From positions 1 to 21,409 of IMG/VR virus record IMGVR_UViG_3300048003_000102: 21,409 nt of DNA; one strand, written 5' to 3'. Positions 8,001 through 15,992 of the stretch are shown here, one piece after another; positions within the stretch are counted from its first letter, which is position 1; each line of letters opens with the position of its first letter. This stretch comes from a virus. The position numbers and the translations under genes were made by a program. The notes beneath the pieces were generated by a model, which worked only from the letters and a program-made list of their open reading frames with translations, had not been told where the DNA came from and did not search any database.

Positions 8001-10559
8001 ATAGAGGATATAGGTTTTGAAACACTAGACGACTTGTTTAAATCTTTTGGTAAGAGCTTTACAAAACTAGATGAAAAAGCACAAAAGAAAGCTGTTAATA
8101 GATATTACGATACAATCGTTGAAGAATATGGAGATAGCTTACCAGATCTAGTTACTGCGCCTATTGAAGATACAGTATTAGATGATCAAAAATACATACA
8201 ACGTTTTATAGAAAATAGTTTTGATGTCATAATGGGACAGAGAACAGACAATGCTTCTAGGTCTCCAGTATTTAGACAAGCATACTGGCGTGCAGTATAT
8301 GATTTACTACCACGTATGACACCCGCTATGAGAACAATACTATTAGAAGGTAAGACTTACAGACAAGGTGGCAAGACAATTAAAGTAGGAGGTGCTAGAA
8401 AATCTAACATTCCTAATGAAAACCTACTTAACTCTATAAAAGCTGACATTGGTATTACACCAGAGAAGTTACGTAAAAGAGAAGTAGAGATTAACCTTGA
8501 TATGTTTGAGCGTAAAGTTAAAGAACTTAATGACGCTGATACAAAACTAGGTACAGCATTTGTAGATAATACAAAAGATCAATCTAAAAAAGTACAAGAA
8601 TTACAGATAGCTAGACGTAAGTATGACAAACAAGTTGATGAAATAGATGACGCTATTAATAAAGCACTTACTGATGATATGGACGTTACTGAACTAGAAA
8701 AAGAAAAAGATACTTTGCTAGACGCGTTTAACGATCTTAAAACACAAATAGACGGAGAACTTACTGATATAAATAAAGCAGCGGGTTTCGATGATGGATT
8801 TATAGACGCACAGTATATAGACAACTTTGCTAAATCAATTGCTTTATCAGAGTTACAAGGATTACTATACGATCTAAGTAAACGTAGTAAGATAACCTAC
8901 AACCTTAGAGGCATATTTCCATTCGGAGAAGCATACGCAGAAATCCTTACTACCTGGACTAAGTTATTAAAAGAAAACCCAGAGATAGCAAGACGTGGGC
9001 AAGTAGTTATTAACAACGCTAGGAAAGATAATGTCTTTAGTCCTGTTGAAGGAGAGGGTTTCCTAGCAGAAGACGAGACAACAGGAGAAGAAGTATTTTA
9101 TTATCCTATAGTAGATGATCTTGTATCTGACGCATTGTTTGGTTCTGATAGAAATGTTGGTGTAAGACTACCTGGTTATGCAGGATCACTTAACTTAGCA
9201 TTAGAAGTTGTACCTGGTATTGGTCCAACCGCAGCTATACCTGCAGGATTTTTCTTAGAAGGAACACCTAAATTTACAGAAACACAAAAGTTTTTGTTTC
9301 CATTTGGTTTACCTACAATTAAAACACCTGGAGACTTAGTACAAGAAATAGGTATGCCTGCGTGGTTAAAGAATGGTGTTAGAGCTATGTTTATGTTTAG
9401 TGAAGACGCACCTCCAGGAGAGCTATCACGTATAGCTGCTAACTCTACTATTGACGTATATCGTGTACTCAAAGCTAACGGCGAAGATGATATGACACCA
9501 GAACAACAAGATCAACTTTTAAAGAAAGCAAGAAGTATTGCTAAGAATTTAACTAAGATAAAAGCATTCTCACAGTTCGTTGGACCTACAGGATTGAACC
9601 CTAGGTTTGATATTGGAGATCCACGTAATGCAGGTGCTATGTATTCAATGCAAATACTATCTGATAGATATAGAGAACTTATAGAGACACCACCTAAAGA
9701 TCCTGTAACAGGTAACTTCCTATTTGCACCAGGAGATAACTTCTCTGCTACTAAATACTTTATTGATGAGTATGGCTTTAATCCACTAGATATAGCAACA
9801 CCTAAGTCTGTAATTATAGAACCTAGACCTGTTGATGAACGTGGTGTACAGTTTGAAAAAGAAAACCCAGAGTTGTTTGAACAATATCCACTTACAGCAT
9901 TTTATGCAGTACCTAATGGTGGTGGTGGTGCATTTGATTATGAAGCATATACAAGATCTATATATAACGAACAACGTGAACCACTGACACCAGAAGAATG
10001 GGTTGCTACACGTAACCAACGTTTAGGTGCTTTTGCAATGGAAAACAAAAGAGTACAAACATTACAACAGTTTGATATAACAGATCCATTTCAAGCTAAA
10101 CAACGTCAAAGAATATTAGCTGTACATAGAGCTACAATGCAACAGAGATTGCCAGGGTTTGGTTCTACAATACCTGGATTACCACAAAGAGGAACTCTTG
10201 ATGATCAGTTTAAAGAGTTAAGTAATTGGGAAAAGAACTCTAAACTCAAAAATACAGATACTGGTAAAGCAGTAGTACAAGTATTAGATTATATAAAAAT
10301 ACTAGAAAAGAAATCACTAGGACGTGGCTTATCATCTGCAGGTTGGAGAACATCACGTACTATGTTACTCGAAAGACAGCAATTAAGAGATTTCATAGGT
10401 CAACAGTCAAGAGATAATGAGGATTTCTATGTTATTGCACAGAATTTATTATTACCATTATTCCAAGAGAGGACACAGTTCTTAGAGGATTTAGAGTACG
10501 ATTATGATACAATGTTAGAATACGGTGCATACTTGCCCGTACAGCAGGGAGAAGCGTGA
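5097..10559 (+). CDS. Giant virion protein, probably internal/ejected
   Basis: At 1820 aa this is the largest gene here. I see no catalytic motif. Visible landmarks: helical N-terminus (1-150); a hydrophobic patch with VVSGILDAGKALFLDPSNYL (260-280); LVLLRGAWLLRVVGEEQLRM (about 662-682), hydrophobic enough to touch membrane; a charged, lysine-rich coiled-coil stretch (about 1140-1220); FPFGEAYAEILTTWTKLLKENP (about 1270-1295); and a hydrophobic segment VVPGIGPTAAIPAGFF (about 1370-1385). From memory, these LD..DP, LR.aW..RvvgEEqlR and PFgeay...W.kLl..NP patterns recur in very large proteins of actinobacterial and marine phages, which are thought to be packaged in the head and ejected with DNA. 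The ribosome binding site is weak (TAGGT, 5086-5090). Its stop overlaps the next GTG by 4 bases. It could instead act as a tape measure if the tail is long. Confidence 0.85.
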   Translation: MGVFHNDNPKTEQDLYKELQGRKTQWNRAKASVTREDAVRASTIAQLYPNFSPDVITSLTMLQVKPEAEVLRTLSERVLENNKKSLVDKVFDPLKGAVRFGLLGLEDLYRTAVDRPINSMIAATIGDNAEDLTFRDAYAQSGKSTVKQVFSNLAQGKEINLGEGLLPNSEVFDPENPNSKYYDEYKYLVQSGFDNTRAQNIIQNQLGSAITDIDSRMQEESGQFNISTQLGTGETVKTPISLGRTVALGVTEPGTKGFNVVSGILDAGKALFLDPSNYLTLGVGAARKSAKTLRASDQTISMLKKVDTKFTPAELKQLGIVERGFGLPFISSKSVTDYLQKDPGGMKLVKYMSNITSDSKFMDITGIEDPEIVSRFMKITQDFTKSSADKQIEMAQLIDQSIGFKDLPFGTTKPTVGAVGRFLGGAAESISKTVPEGTGQLFGAKKVAKLALMDSNSRAARIFSTYTKDLPLRYLDSENIEKSYGEVKRWLDQTDLNRNSKDKILRQAAVLRPGDQAGLFQVATSMLKEVGDDLVDNFQVSKQDADNFTRIFAETQDDMRKYFIDAYTGKNVNQPGMKMSPITISGKMRPVPDAHLTTEFINRTIPMPDAGQLAKAMNSMSILRSKMGGTKGMDDFLKKYPKAMQKGIMGKSTDWYYTEFWKPLVLLRGAWLLRVVGEEQLRMFTKGYDTIFSRPASILSLSLLKKADAKQAKKWTQKDVEFKDLFGDPLAESLEWKQGSSRMRGANNNDEAFGGAERFKKQKKKFRKKMGPHDYDILDKREAFAGDKAGANKFVRAWTNEVSKIYQDDLFTLLFRGKNNPVAREKVLKEWVEGKTPRAKAVIEEYAKGGQRYEDIMTTAGGRYVYAKSLEARLQQVAGGAFDEDVDLLNDLINRLEFDEIDFSKNPFPLRLDRTRNEDLFDMMLSGKLNKIQKRSDGVWINNPTEEQLKFVKETVEVGGETKYLIEDIEDIGFETLDDLFKSFGKSFTKLDEKAQKKAVNRYYDTIVEEYGDSLPDLVTAPIEDTVLDDQKYIQRFIENSFDVIMGQRTDNASRSPVFRQAYWRAVYDLLPRMTPAMRTILLEGKTYRQGGKTIKVGGARKSNIPNENLLNSIKADIGITPEKLRKREVEINLDMFERKVKELNDADTKLGTAFVDNTKDQSKKVQELQIARRKYDKQVDEIDDAINKALTDDMDVTELEKEKDTLLDAFNDLKTQIDGELTDINKAAGFDDGFIDAQYIDNFAKSIALSELQGLLYDLSKRSKITYNLRGIFPFGEAYAEILTTWTKLLKENPEIARRGQVVINNARKDNVFSPVEGEGFLAEDETTGEEVFYYPIVDDLVSDALFGSDRNVGVRLPGYAGSLNLALEVVPGIGPTAAIPAGFFLEGTPKFTETQKFLFPFGLPTIKTPGDLVQEIGMPAWLKNGVRAMFMFSEDAPPGELSRIAANSTIDVYRVLKANGEDDMTPEQQDQLLKKARSIAKNLTKIKAFSQFVGPTGLNPRFDIGDPRNAGAMYSMQILSDRYRELIETPPKDPVTGNFLFAPGDNFSATKYFIDEYGFNPLDIATPKSVIIEPRPVDERGVQFEKENPELFEQYPLTAFYAVPNGGGGAFDYEAYTRSIYNEQREPLTPEEWVATRNQRLGAFAMENKRVQTLQQFDITDPFQAKQRQRILAVHRATMQQRLPGFGSTIPGLPQRGTLDDQFKELSNWEKNSKLKNTDTGKAVVQVLDYIKILEKKSLGRGLSSAGWRTSRTMLLERQQLRDFIGQQSRDNEDFYVIAQNLLLPLFQERTQFLEDLEYDYDTMLEYGAYLPVQQGEA

Positions 10560-12262
10560 CAGAAGAATATAAACAAGCAATTGTTGACAGTATTAAAGCA
10601 CAGAGACAACTAGACGATAGTTCCGAGTTTGCTAAAGAATTAAATGCTTTAGTTAAAGAAGGTGTGTCTGATAGTATGTTTATGGCTAAAGTAAATACAG
10701 CATTATCTATATTTGACCAAAGTATAAACAAAGAAAGTCAAACTGGTCTAGGTACTAATCTAGTTACAAAGAAAGTATTAGAAAATTCTTTAAATGACGC
10801 TATAGCTGCAACACCATTAGAAGGTCCTGTGCAGGGATACTCTCCTGGACAATATAAACCATGGTTAGTAAATACACCACTAGACGTAGTACAAGATATA
10901 CTTATGGGATTTGATATGTCTGCAGGGGTAGAAGCAGGCGGAGAAGATAGCGAAGCATATTTTGAATTTCTTAAAGTTAAATTAGACGAATGGTATGACA
11001 CAACAGGACAAATAGGTGCAATTGTAAAACCAGGTGGAGGTAAAGGTTATGTACTATTTTCATCAGAAGATTACGATAGGTACAAAAAGAATTATGACGC
11101 ACCATCAGTAAGCGTACAACAATTTAGAGAAACAGATCCTGGTAGAACTAAAGTACCTAAAGTAGGATTTAGAGCAGAGCCAACAGTATTGTATGAACCA
11201 ATAATGTCTGGAGAACCAGGTAAGTATGAATTTAGTGGAGAATACAACTCATACGTACAAGATAGAGATGATAAGGGTACACCTTTAACTGTTAAAGAAG
11301 CAGGTGGTTTAGTAACTAAGATTAATAATGCTACTGGAGAGACAGAACAATTAACTGTATCAGAGAGCGAATTAGTTGCACTTACAGAACAACAACTAGA
11401 TGGTGGATATACTGTTATACAAAGTCAAGATAGTGCAATAGTTAATCAAGCTAAAGAAGCTATTTTAGGACAAACAGACTATCAAGTAGGTGGATTGTTC
11501 GGTGGTATCACACCAGGTTACACAGTTTATAAAAACCCTGATCTCGCTTCTGTATTTGAAGAAGGTAAAGAACTAACACCAGGAGATTTAGCAGCAGAAA
11601 CAATAACACTTAGTGCAGAAGACGCAGCAAGTAGATATGGTGGTCAAGACCATATACAAATAGGTTTTAACATGTTGCCACAAGAACGTGTGCAAGTACA
11701 AACAGACTTACTACAAGCAGGTTATCTTAGTTATGATGACTGGTTCTTTGAACAAGGTACATGGGGTGGTAATAGTCAAGCTGCAATGTTATCAGCTATG
11801 ACTGCTTCTAACTATGAACTTACTGACATAGGTACACACTTAGCAGAAGAAAAACAAAGACTTTACAAGAGACCTCCGTTATTACCACAGGTATATACTG
11901 AACCTAGTCCAACACAAATTAAAGCAGAAGTTGATGGTGCGTTAAATGCTATTGGTATAAACAGAGAATTATCAGAAGCAGAGATGGTTGCATTCGCAGA
12001 TTTTTATACACAATCTAGTAGAGATTATCAAACAGCAGTTGCAGATTATAACAAGAATTATGATCTAGCACAACGTATGTTTCCAGGTGCAGACAAGACT
12101 TTAGTTGTACCAGAGACACCAGACGCTAAACTTAGTGAGTATGCTGACGCTGTATTAGGCGCAGAAGTACAAGCTACGCAACAAGCTACAAAGGAACGTA
12201 ATGATCTTAGCTACTTATTTAGTACTGTTGACGCTATGTCCAGGTTGGCAAGTAGTGGTTGA
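10556..12262 (+). CDS. Probable virion internal protein
   Basis: Encodes 568 aa starting at GTG in a GTGA overlap with the giant protein; AGGGAG (10546-10551) supplies a ribosome binding site 4 bases upstream. It contains no transmembrane span. The middle has Gly-rich beta-like stretches (KPGGGKGYVLFSSEDYDRY). A later segment, RVQVQTDLLQAGYLSYDDWFF followed by GTWGGNSQAAMLSAM, resembles a helical repeat seen in large phage structural proteins in which an R.xxQ..L..AGYL motif precedes a Trp/Gly turn and an A..A.. helix. The C-terminus is helical and Gln/Ala-rich (EVQATQQATKERNDL). Position in the unbroken 5097-15648 operon suggests it is carried in the virion with its neighbours. Function otherwise unknown. 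Confidence 0.8.
   Translation: MTEEYKQAIVDSIKAQRQLDDSSEFAKELNALVKEGVSDSMFMAKVNTALSIFDQSINKESQTGLGTNLVTKKVLENSLNDAIAATPLEGPVQGYSPGQYKPWLVNTPLDVVQDILMGFDMSAGVEAGGEDSEAYFEFLKVKLDEWYDTTGQIGAIVKPGGGKGYVLFSSEDYDRYKKNYDAPSVSVQQFRETDPGRTKVPKVGFRAEPTVLYEPIMSGEPGKYEFSGEYNSYVQDRDDKGTPLTVKEAGGLVTKINNATGETEQLTVSESELVALTEQQLDGGYTVIQSQDSAIVNQAKEAILGQTDYQVGGLFGGITPGYTVYKNPDLASVFEEGKELTPGDLAAETITLSAEDAASRYGGQDHIQIGFNMLPQERVQVQTDLLQAGYLSYDDWFFEQGTWGGNSQAAMLSAMTASNYELTDIGTHLAEEKQRLYKRPPLLPQVYTEPSPTQIKAEVDGALNAIGINRELSEAEMVAFADFYTQSSRDYQTAVADYNKNYDLAQRMFPGADKTLVVPETPDAKLSEYADAVLGAEVQATQQATKERNDLSYLFSTVDAMSRLASSG
12191..12195 (+). promoter_or_regulatory. Ribosome binding site supporting the early lysozyme start
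   Basis: AAGGA ends 5 bases before ATG 12201. The rival start, GTG at 12255, has only an AGG about 10 bases upstream. The better site therefore favours the longer lysozyme with its hydrophobic N-terminus, although the site lies inside the coding sequence of the preceding gene and could occur by chance. Confidence 0.4.
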
Positions 12263-13160
12263 TAAGAACCTAGAGATTACAGAAGGTGGAATAGAGTTCA
12301 TTAAGGATAAAGAAGAACTTGTGCTTTTCGTATATGATGACATGGCACAATATCCACCAGTACCTTATGTAGAGGGAACAGATATAAAAGGAACTTTGAC
12401 TATTGGCTATGGTCATACTGGTACATTAAGTGGATCTAAACAAGCTGTAAAAGATTTAGTAGGTCAAGAGATAACAGAAGAACAAGCTAATGAATTGTTT
12501 GAGGCAGATCTTACAGAAACACAAAGAGTTGTTAATGCAAGAGTTGAACGACATATAGCTTTACCTAAGTTTATAGAACGATTTGGTAAGTTTGAAAAAG
12601 ATCAATTAGAAGATAGTGCTTATGATTATCTAGTAATTACAGCATTTAACAAGACTGGATTAAACCATGCACATATCACAGGTAACTTATTAATAGGAGA
12701 CTTTGATAAGGCACATGCAAAAACTGTTGAGTTATATGGTAATCAGTCAGAGGGTATTATAAAAAGACTTGCAGAGCAAAGAGAGTATCTTGATGGTATA
12801 TACGAACCAGAAGAACCAGACGAAGAAGAAGTAATTGAAGATACACCAGAAGATGATGTAGAAGTTAAAGAACCTGAAAAAGATACACCTATGAATACAG
12901 TAGATACTGTAGAAGTTGATGAAAATAAAGAACAAGAGTTTAAATCACAGACACCAGAACAAGTAGGTCCATACGGTTACAATAGATTTAGAACTACAAA
13001 CAATAGATATAAAGAAGCATTAGAGCAAAAAGAAAAAAGCAAACAAGAACTAAAAGATAAATTAGAAAAAACATACAACATTCCAACAGCAAATAATGAA
13101 GTGAGTGAGCCAGACATGTATGATAGAATAAAGAGAACGTTCAGCGGAAAGTTTGTATAA
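12201..13160 (+). CDS. GH24 (T4/P22-type) lysozyme with acidic C-terminal extension
   Basis: Muramidase expected to cut the glycan strands of peptidoglycan. The catalytic-site pattern is clear: E38 in IKDKEELVLFVYDD, D46, and T67 in GTLTIGYGHTG (64-74), matching the family's Glu/Asp/Thr triad order. The later family motif FN.tG......GNLLIGDFDKA (149-171) and RLAEQREYLDG (189-199) is also present. The Gly normally after the catalytic Glu is Glu39 here. After residue 200 comes an acidic Pro/Glu linker (PEEPDEEEVIEDTPEDD), then a lysine/glutamate coiled coil (265-292), not part of a plain endolysin. The start is uncertain: ATG 12201 gives a hydrophobic N-terminus (ILATYLVLLTLCPGWQVVV, residues 2-20) that could be a signal-anchor, while GTG 12255 would give a cytoplasmic protein. 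The gene sits among virion proteins, so it may be a virion-borne entry lysozyme or the lysis enzyme. Confidence 0.85.
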   Translation: MILATYLVLLTLCPGWQVVVDKNLEITEGGIEFIKDKEELVLFVYDDMAQYPPVPYVEGTDIKGTLTIGYGHTGTLSGSKQAVKDLVGQEITEEQANELFEADLTETQRVVNARVERHIALPKFIERFGKFEKDQLEDSAYDYLVITAFNKTGLNHAHITGNLLIGDFDKAHAKTVELYGNQSEGIIKRLAEQREYLDGIYEPEEPDEEEVIEDTPEDDVEVKEPEKDTPMNTVDTVEVDENKEQEFKSQTPEQVGPYGYNRFRTTNNRYKEALEQKEKSKQELKDKLEKTYNIPTANNEVSEPDMYDRIKRTFSGKFV

Positions 13161-14404
13161 TGGCGACACAAGAAAAAACAGCAAATAAACTTATAAACAC
13201 TATATCTAAAGACTTTGAGATATGGGAAGAAATTACAGAATTTGGTAGTAAGTTCTACCTCGTTGCACAAATACCAGAGTTTGAAGGATCATCTGGTAAA
13301 TTTACATGGCGTTATGAAATATCAGATTGGAACGCAGTAAAAGAAAAAGTAGCAGGAAATAACTTAGTAGCAAACGTTGTAGTAGATAGTGGTATGAATG
13401 TTATAGAAGGTTCATCAGCTATTACAGGACAAGAGTACAACAACAGTTTTTATTTTGGCAATGCTAACCAATTGTTATTCTCACAAGCAGAAGCAGGTGC
13501 AGAACCTTATGATCATTTAGTAGAAGCATTACAAGAAGAAGCAAAGTATAGCCCATGGATATTGTCAGAAGATGATGAAGGTAATTTAGATTTCTTAGCA
13601 TTAGCTATAGAGAATGCGTTAGAAGGTAAAGCGGTACGTACTGCAGACTTACAACGTGTTAATTGGTATAGAACTACACCACCTAGTCAAAGACAAGCAG
13701 CAGAACTATTCGCTTCAGATCCTGCTAAATATGCAGAACAATCTGTTACAAACCAACAGCTAATTGTTGATGGTATGGTTAACAGAGGGGTGCAAACAAT
13801 AAACCCTAACGTAGTATCAGGTCTTACTAACTTGTTACAGTCAGGTAAAATCTCTGACACTACAGAGTTAAATAATATTTTAGACAAGATGGTTAATGAA
13901 CGTATAAGATATACACTTGATCCAGAAGTACAAGCAGTACTTACAGGACAATCTTTTGATGTAATATTAAAGACAAGAGATATTGCGGAATATATTGAGA
14001 ACGTTTTAGGACCTGGGCAAACAGAATTTTATGATGTAGAATCTATAGCTAAAGAAGCAGAAGCTAATCCAACTTGGTATAACGAAACTTTTATTCCACA
14101 GTTAGAGGAAACATTCCAAAACAAATATACACAGTTTAAAGGAACAGCAGTAAAGAATTATGCAACTGCTTCAGGTACATTTAGACAACAATGGAATACA
14201 GTTACTGGACAGTTACCAGATGAAACATCATCAGCATGGCAAAGATTTATGGCTACTAATGACGTTAAGGAAAGAGAAGATATAGCGTTTGAGGAAGCTG
14301 CAAAACTAGGTACACAAACATATCGTGATACATTGCAGACAAGAATGGAAAGTAAGTTTGGTACACCTGGTCAACGAGCAACAGGCGGAGGTAGGTTTGC
14401 ATGA
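13160..14404 (+). CDS. Probable virion internal protein
   Basis: Encodes 414 aa, overlapping the lysozyme stop by one base (TAATGG) with a weak GGAAAG upstream. The N-terminal third looks like a small beta-rich domain (KFYLVAQIPEFEGSSGKFTW). The centre holds VNWYRTTPPSQRQAAELFASDP, a Trp/Tyr-Arg-Thr...SxRQ...DP pattern that, from memory, recurs in large internal or tape-measure-like proteins of actinobacteriophages. The remainder is helical and Gln/Glu-rich, ending in a Gly/Arg tail (GQRATGGGRFA). No signal peptide, membrane span or catalytic motif is seen. GGAGGT for the next gene lies within its last codons, and the two genes overlap by 4 bases (ATGA). A virion role is inferred from context. 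Confidence 0.8.
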   Translation: MATQEKTANKLINTISKDFEIWEEITEFGSKFYLVAQIPEFEGSSGKFTWRYEISDWNAVKEKVAGNNLVANVVVDSGMNVIEGSSAITGQEYNNSFYFGNANQLLFSQAEAGAEPYDHLVEALQEEAKYSPWILSEDDEGNLDFLALAIENALEGKAVRTADLQRVNWYRTTPPSQRQAAELFASDPAKYAEQSVTNQQLIVDGMVNRGVQTINPNVVSGLTNLLQSGKISDTTELNNILDKMVNERIRYTLDPEVQAVLTGQSFDVILKTRDIAEYIENVLGPGQTEFYDVESIAKEAEANPTWYNETFIPQLEETFQNKYTQFKGTAVKNYATASGTFRQQWNTVTGQLPDETSSAWQRFMATNDVKEREDIAFEEAAKLGTQTYRDTLQTRMESKFGTPGQRATGGGRFA

Positions 14405-15648
14405 GTATCTTAGGTAGATTAGCACAACTAAGTCCTATGATTGATGGCGTAATGGCACCTCCTAGATCAGCACCTAGATCAGAACCAGAGGTAAATTTTG
14501 AAGAACCAACTGTAGATAATCTTGAAAGACTTAGAGAACAGAGTGCAGGTGCAGCAGCTGCAGCAGGAGGAATAACAGAACCTGCTTTTACTACACCAGT
14601 AACATCAGTTCCACCTGTTGTAGAAGAAGATGAAAACGGTCTAATAGATCCTTTAGAAGCTGAAAAAGCAGCATTAGAAGAAGAAAGGTTAAGACTAGAA
14701 GAAGAACGTAGAAGACTAGAATTAGAACTTCAAGGTTTACAAACAGATCCACCACCTTTACCTGGTCCAGTTGTAGAAGTACCTGGAGATCCAGTAGAAG
14801 AATTTGACGCACAAGCATACGCAGAAACTAATTACCCATGGTTAGGTCCAGAGTTATCTGAAGGTTTCTTACAAGAGTTTAATACAAATGGAGGAGACGA
14901 AGAAGAAGCATTGCGTGTATTAAGAACTACACAAGCATATAAAGATAAGTTTCCTGGAATTTTTAGAGAAGATGGTAAAACTTTACGTATTGATACACCA
15001 ACACCAGAACTTGATTATATTAAGATTGATGAAGATTACACTAATTTATTAGCTGATTACAACCTTAATCCTGATTATTTTGGAAATCAAATACAGACAT
15101 TATTTGAAAACGATGTAGCACCTAGAACATTCGAGGAAAGACTTAACGTTGCATACAACTCATTGTTTCCACAGTTTGGTGCTGTAAAACAATACTACGT
15201 TAACAACTATCCTAATATATTTCCAACAACTGAAGATATTACAGACGAAGCTATATTTGCTAGCTTTATATCAGAAGATGTATCAGCAGATATTATTAAC
15301 CAAAGAGTTGAAGTATCACAAATTGGTGGTGCATTCTTAGAACAAGACTTTGCTATATCAACAGAACAAGCACAAAGACTTATTAGTGCAGGTGTTTCAG
15401 GTACAGGTGCGCAACAGTTAGCAGCTAGAGCAGAGACACAGTTGCCTAGGTTACAAAGATTGGCTAGCAGGTTTACTGGTAGAGAAGACATCTTTGGTTT
15501 ATCAGAGTTTATAGAAAGTGAAGTCTTTGGAGATGGTGTTGCAGACCAAGTTCGTGCAAGACTTGAAGGAGAACAAGCTACAGTCTTTACGCAAGAAGGT
15601 GGCGCAGCAGCTACACAAGCAGGTATAACTGGATTGGTTGAACAATAA
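14401..15648 (+). CDS. Coiled-coil virion-associated protein, hypothetical
   Basis: Encodes 415 aa with a strong ribosome binding site (GGAGGT, 14387-14392). Order of parts: a Pro/Ala-rich N-terminus, a charged coiled coil at about 85-112 (EKAALEEERLRLEEERRRLE), a Pro-rich hinge (DPPPLPGPVVEVPGDP), then a folded helical domain. That domain contains YPWLGPELSEGFLQEF, LRTTQAYKDKFPGIFREDG, a Tyr-spaced segment (DYTNLLADYNLNPDYF) and NDVAPRTFEERLNVAY; from memory this Tyr-Lys-FPG...D(V)(S/A)P..f.eR...Ay pattern is widespread in phage structural proteins of unknown role. Its stop shares a base with the next ATG (ATAATG). It probably belongs to the same virion complex as the three proteins before it. 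Confidence 0.8.
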   Translation: MSILGRLAQLSPMIDGVMAPPRSAPRSEPEVNFEEPTVDNLERLREQSAGAAAAAGGITEPAFTTPVTSVPPVVEEDENGLIDPLEAEKAALEEERLRLEEERRRLELELQGLQTDPPPLPGPVVEVPGDPVEEFDAQAYAETNYPWLGPELSEGFLQEFNTNGGDEEEALRVLRTTQAYKDKFPGIFREDGKTLRIDTPTPELDYIKIDEDYTNLLADYNLNPDYFGNQIQTLFENDVAPRTFEERLNVAYNSLFPQFGAVKQYYVNNYPNIFPTTEDITDEAIFASFISEDVSADIINQRVEVSQIGGAFLEQDFAISTEQAQRLISAGVSGTGAQQLAARAETQLPRLQRLASRFTGREDIFGLSEFIESEVFGDGVADQVRARLEGEQATVFTQEGGAAATQAGITGLVEQ

Positions 15649-15821
15649 TGTTTAAATGGGTACGTGCTAGAAATAAAAAAGGTCACTACAAGTCTGACAA
15701 AGCATGGACATGGTGGAATGACGCTTATAAAATTATATTAACAGAAACAGGAAAAAAATCATTAACCGTGTTTTTATGTGTTATACTAATTGTATTGGCG
15801 TTGACAGTATCCGCCAAGTAA
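15648..15821 (+). CDS. 57-aa single-span membrane protein
   Basis: A short gene whose ATG overlaps the preceding stop by one base. The N-terminal half is basic and aromatic (MFKWVRARNKKGHYKSDK, then AWTWWNDAYK). The C-terminal part is one hydrophobic helix at about 39-54 (LTVFLCVILIVLALTV) ending SAK. The charge pattern predicts a cytoplasmic N-terminus and the short C-terminus outside. Small single-span proteins like this in phage late operons can be holins, antiholins or virion membrane contacts. The lysozyme 2.5 kb upstream makes a lysis role worth considering, but nothing in the sequence proves it. A perfect TTGACA lies inside its last codons, just before the gap that leads to the scaffold gene. 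Confidence 0.7.
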   Translation: MFKWVRARNKKGHYKSDKAWTWWNDAYKIILTETGKKSLTVFLCVILIVLALTVSAK

Positions 15822-15828
15822 ATAATAG
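15801..15828 (+). promoter_or_regulatory. Candidate capsid-operon promoter
   Basis: A perfect -35 box, TTGACA (15801-15806), lies in the last codons of the 57-aa gene. A poor -10 candidate, TAATAG (15823-15828), follows after 16 bases. Downstream is a gap of about 180 bases (15822-16004) before the scaffold, the largest gap inside the structural cluster, which would be a sensible place for a separate promoter of the highly expressed capsid genes. The same gap contains a 5-bp hairpin ACACC/GGTGT (15956-15977) and otherwise nothing recognised. Confidence 0.35.
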
Positions 15829-15992
15829 ATCATCACTCTGGTTAAGGGTTCCTACGTCCTTACCACGTATTTAATTCGTAGAGGTGTTGTATGCGTATGT
15901 TACAGCGCCCATTCAACATGTAATAATAATTATGTAACCACTCCCAATATGTACCACACCTTATTGGAGAACGGTGTAATTGTGTGAGAAAT

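Noticed and set aside
9786-10019. Cys/Phe-rich minus-strand frame
   Set aside because: Antisense shadow within the giant gene; no start signal and unrealistic composition. The same holds for the other minus-strand frames over strong + strand genes.
10583-10588. TTGACA inside the 568-aa gene as a promoter
   Set aside because: Mid-gene, with no convincing -10 and no gene start that would need it; expected by chance.
14591-14818. Leu-rich minus-strand frame resembling a membrane protein
   Set aside because: It is the complement of the Glu/Arg-rich coiled coil of the 415-aa protein; Leu/Val runs arise from the GAA/AGA codons opposite.
4379-15648. Programmed frameshifts at gene overlaps
   Set aside because: The 1-, 4-, 8- and 11-base overlaps have their own start codons and mostly their own ribosome binding sites; no clear slippery heptamer with a following structure was seen, so ordinary coupled starts explain them.
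15956-15977. ACACC/GGTGT hairpin before the scaffold gene as a riboswitch or terminator
   Set aside because: Only 5 bp with a 12-base loop, no T-run and no known riboswitch features.
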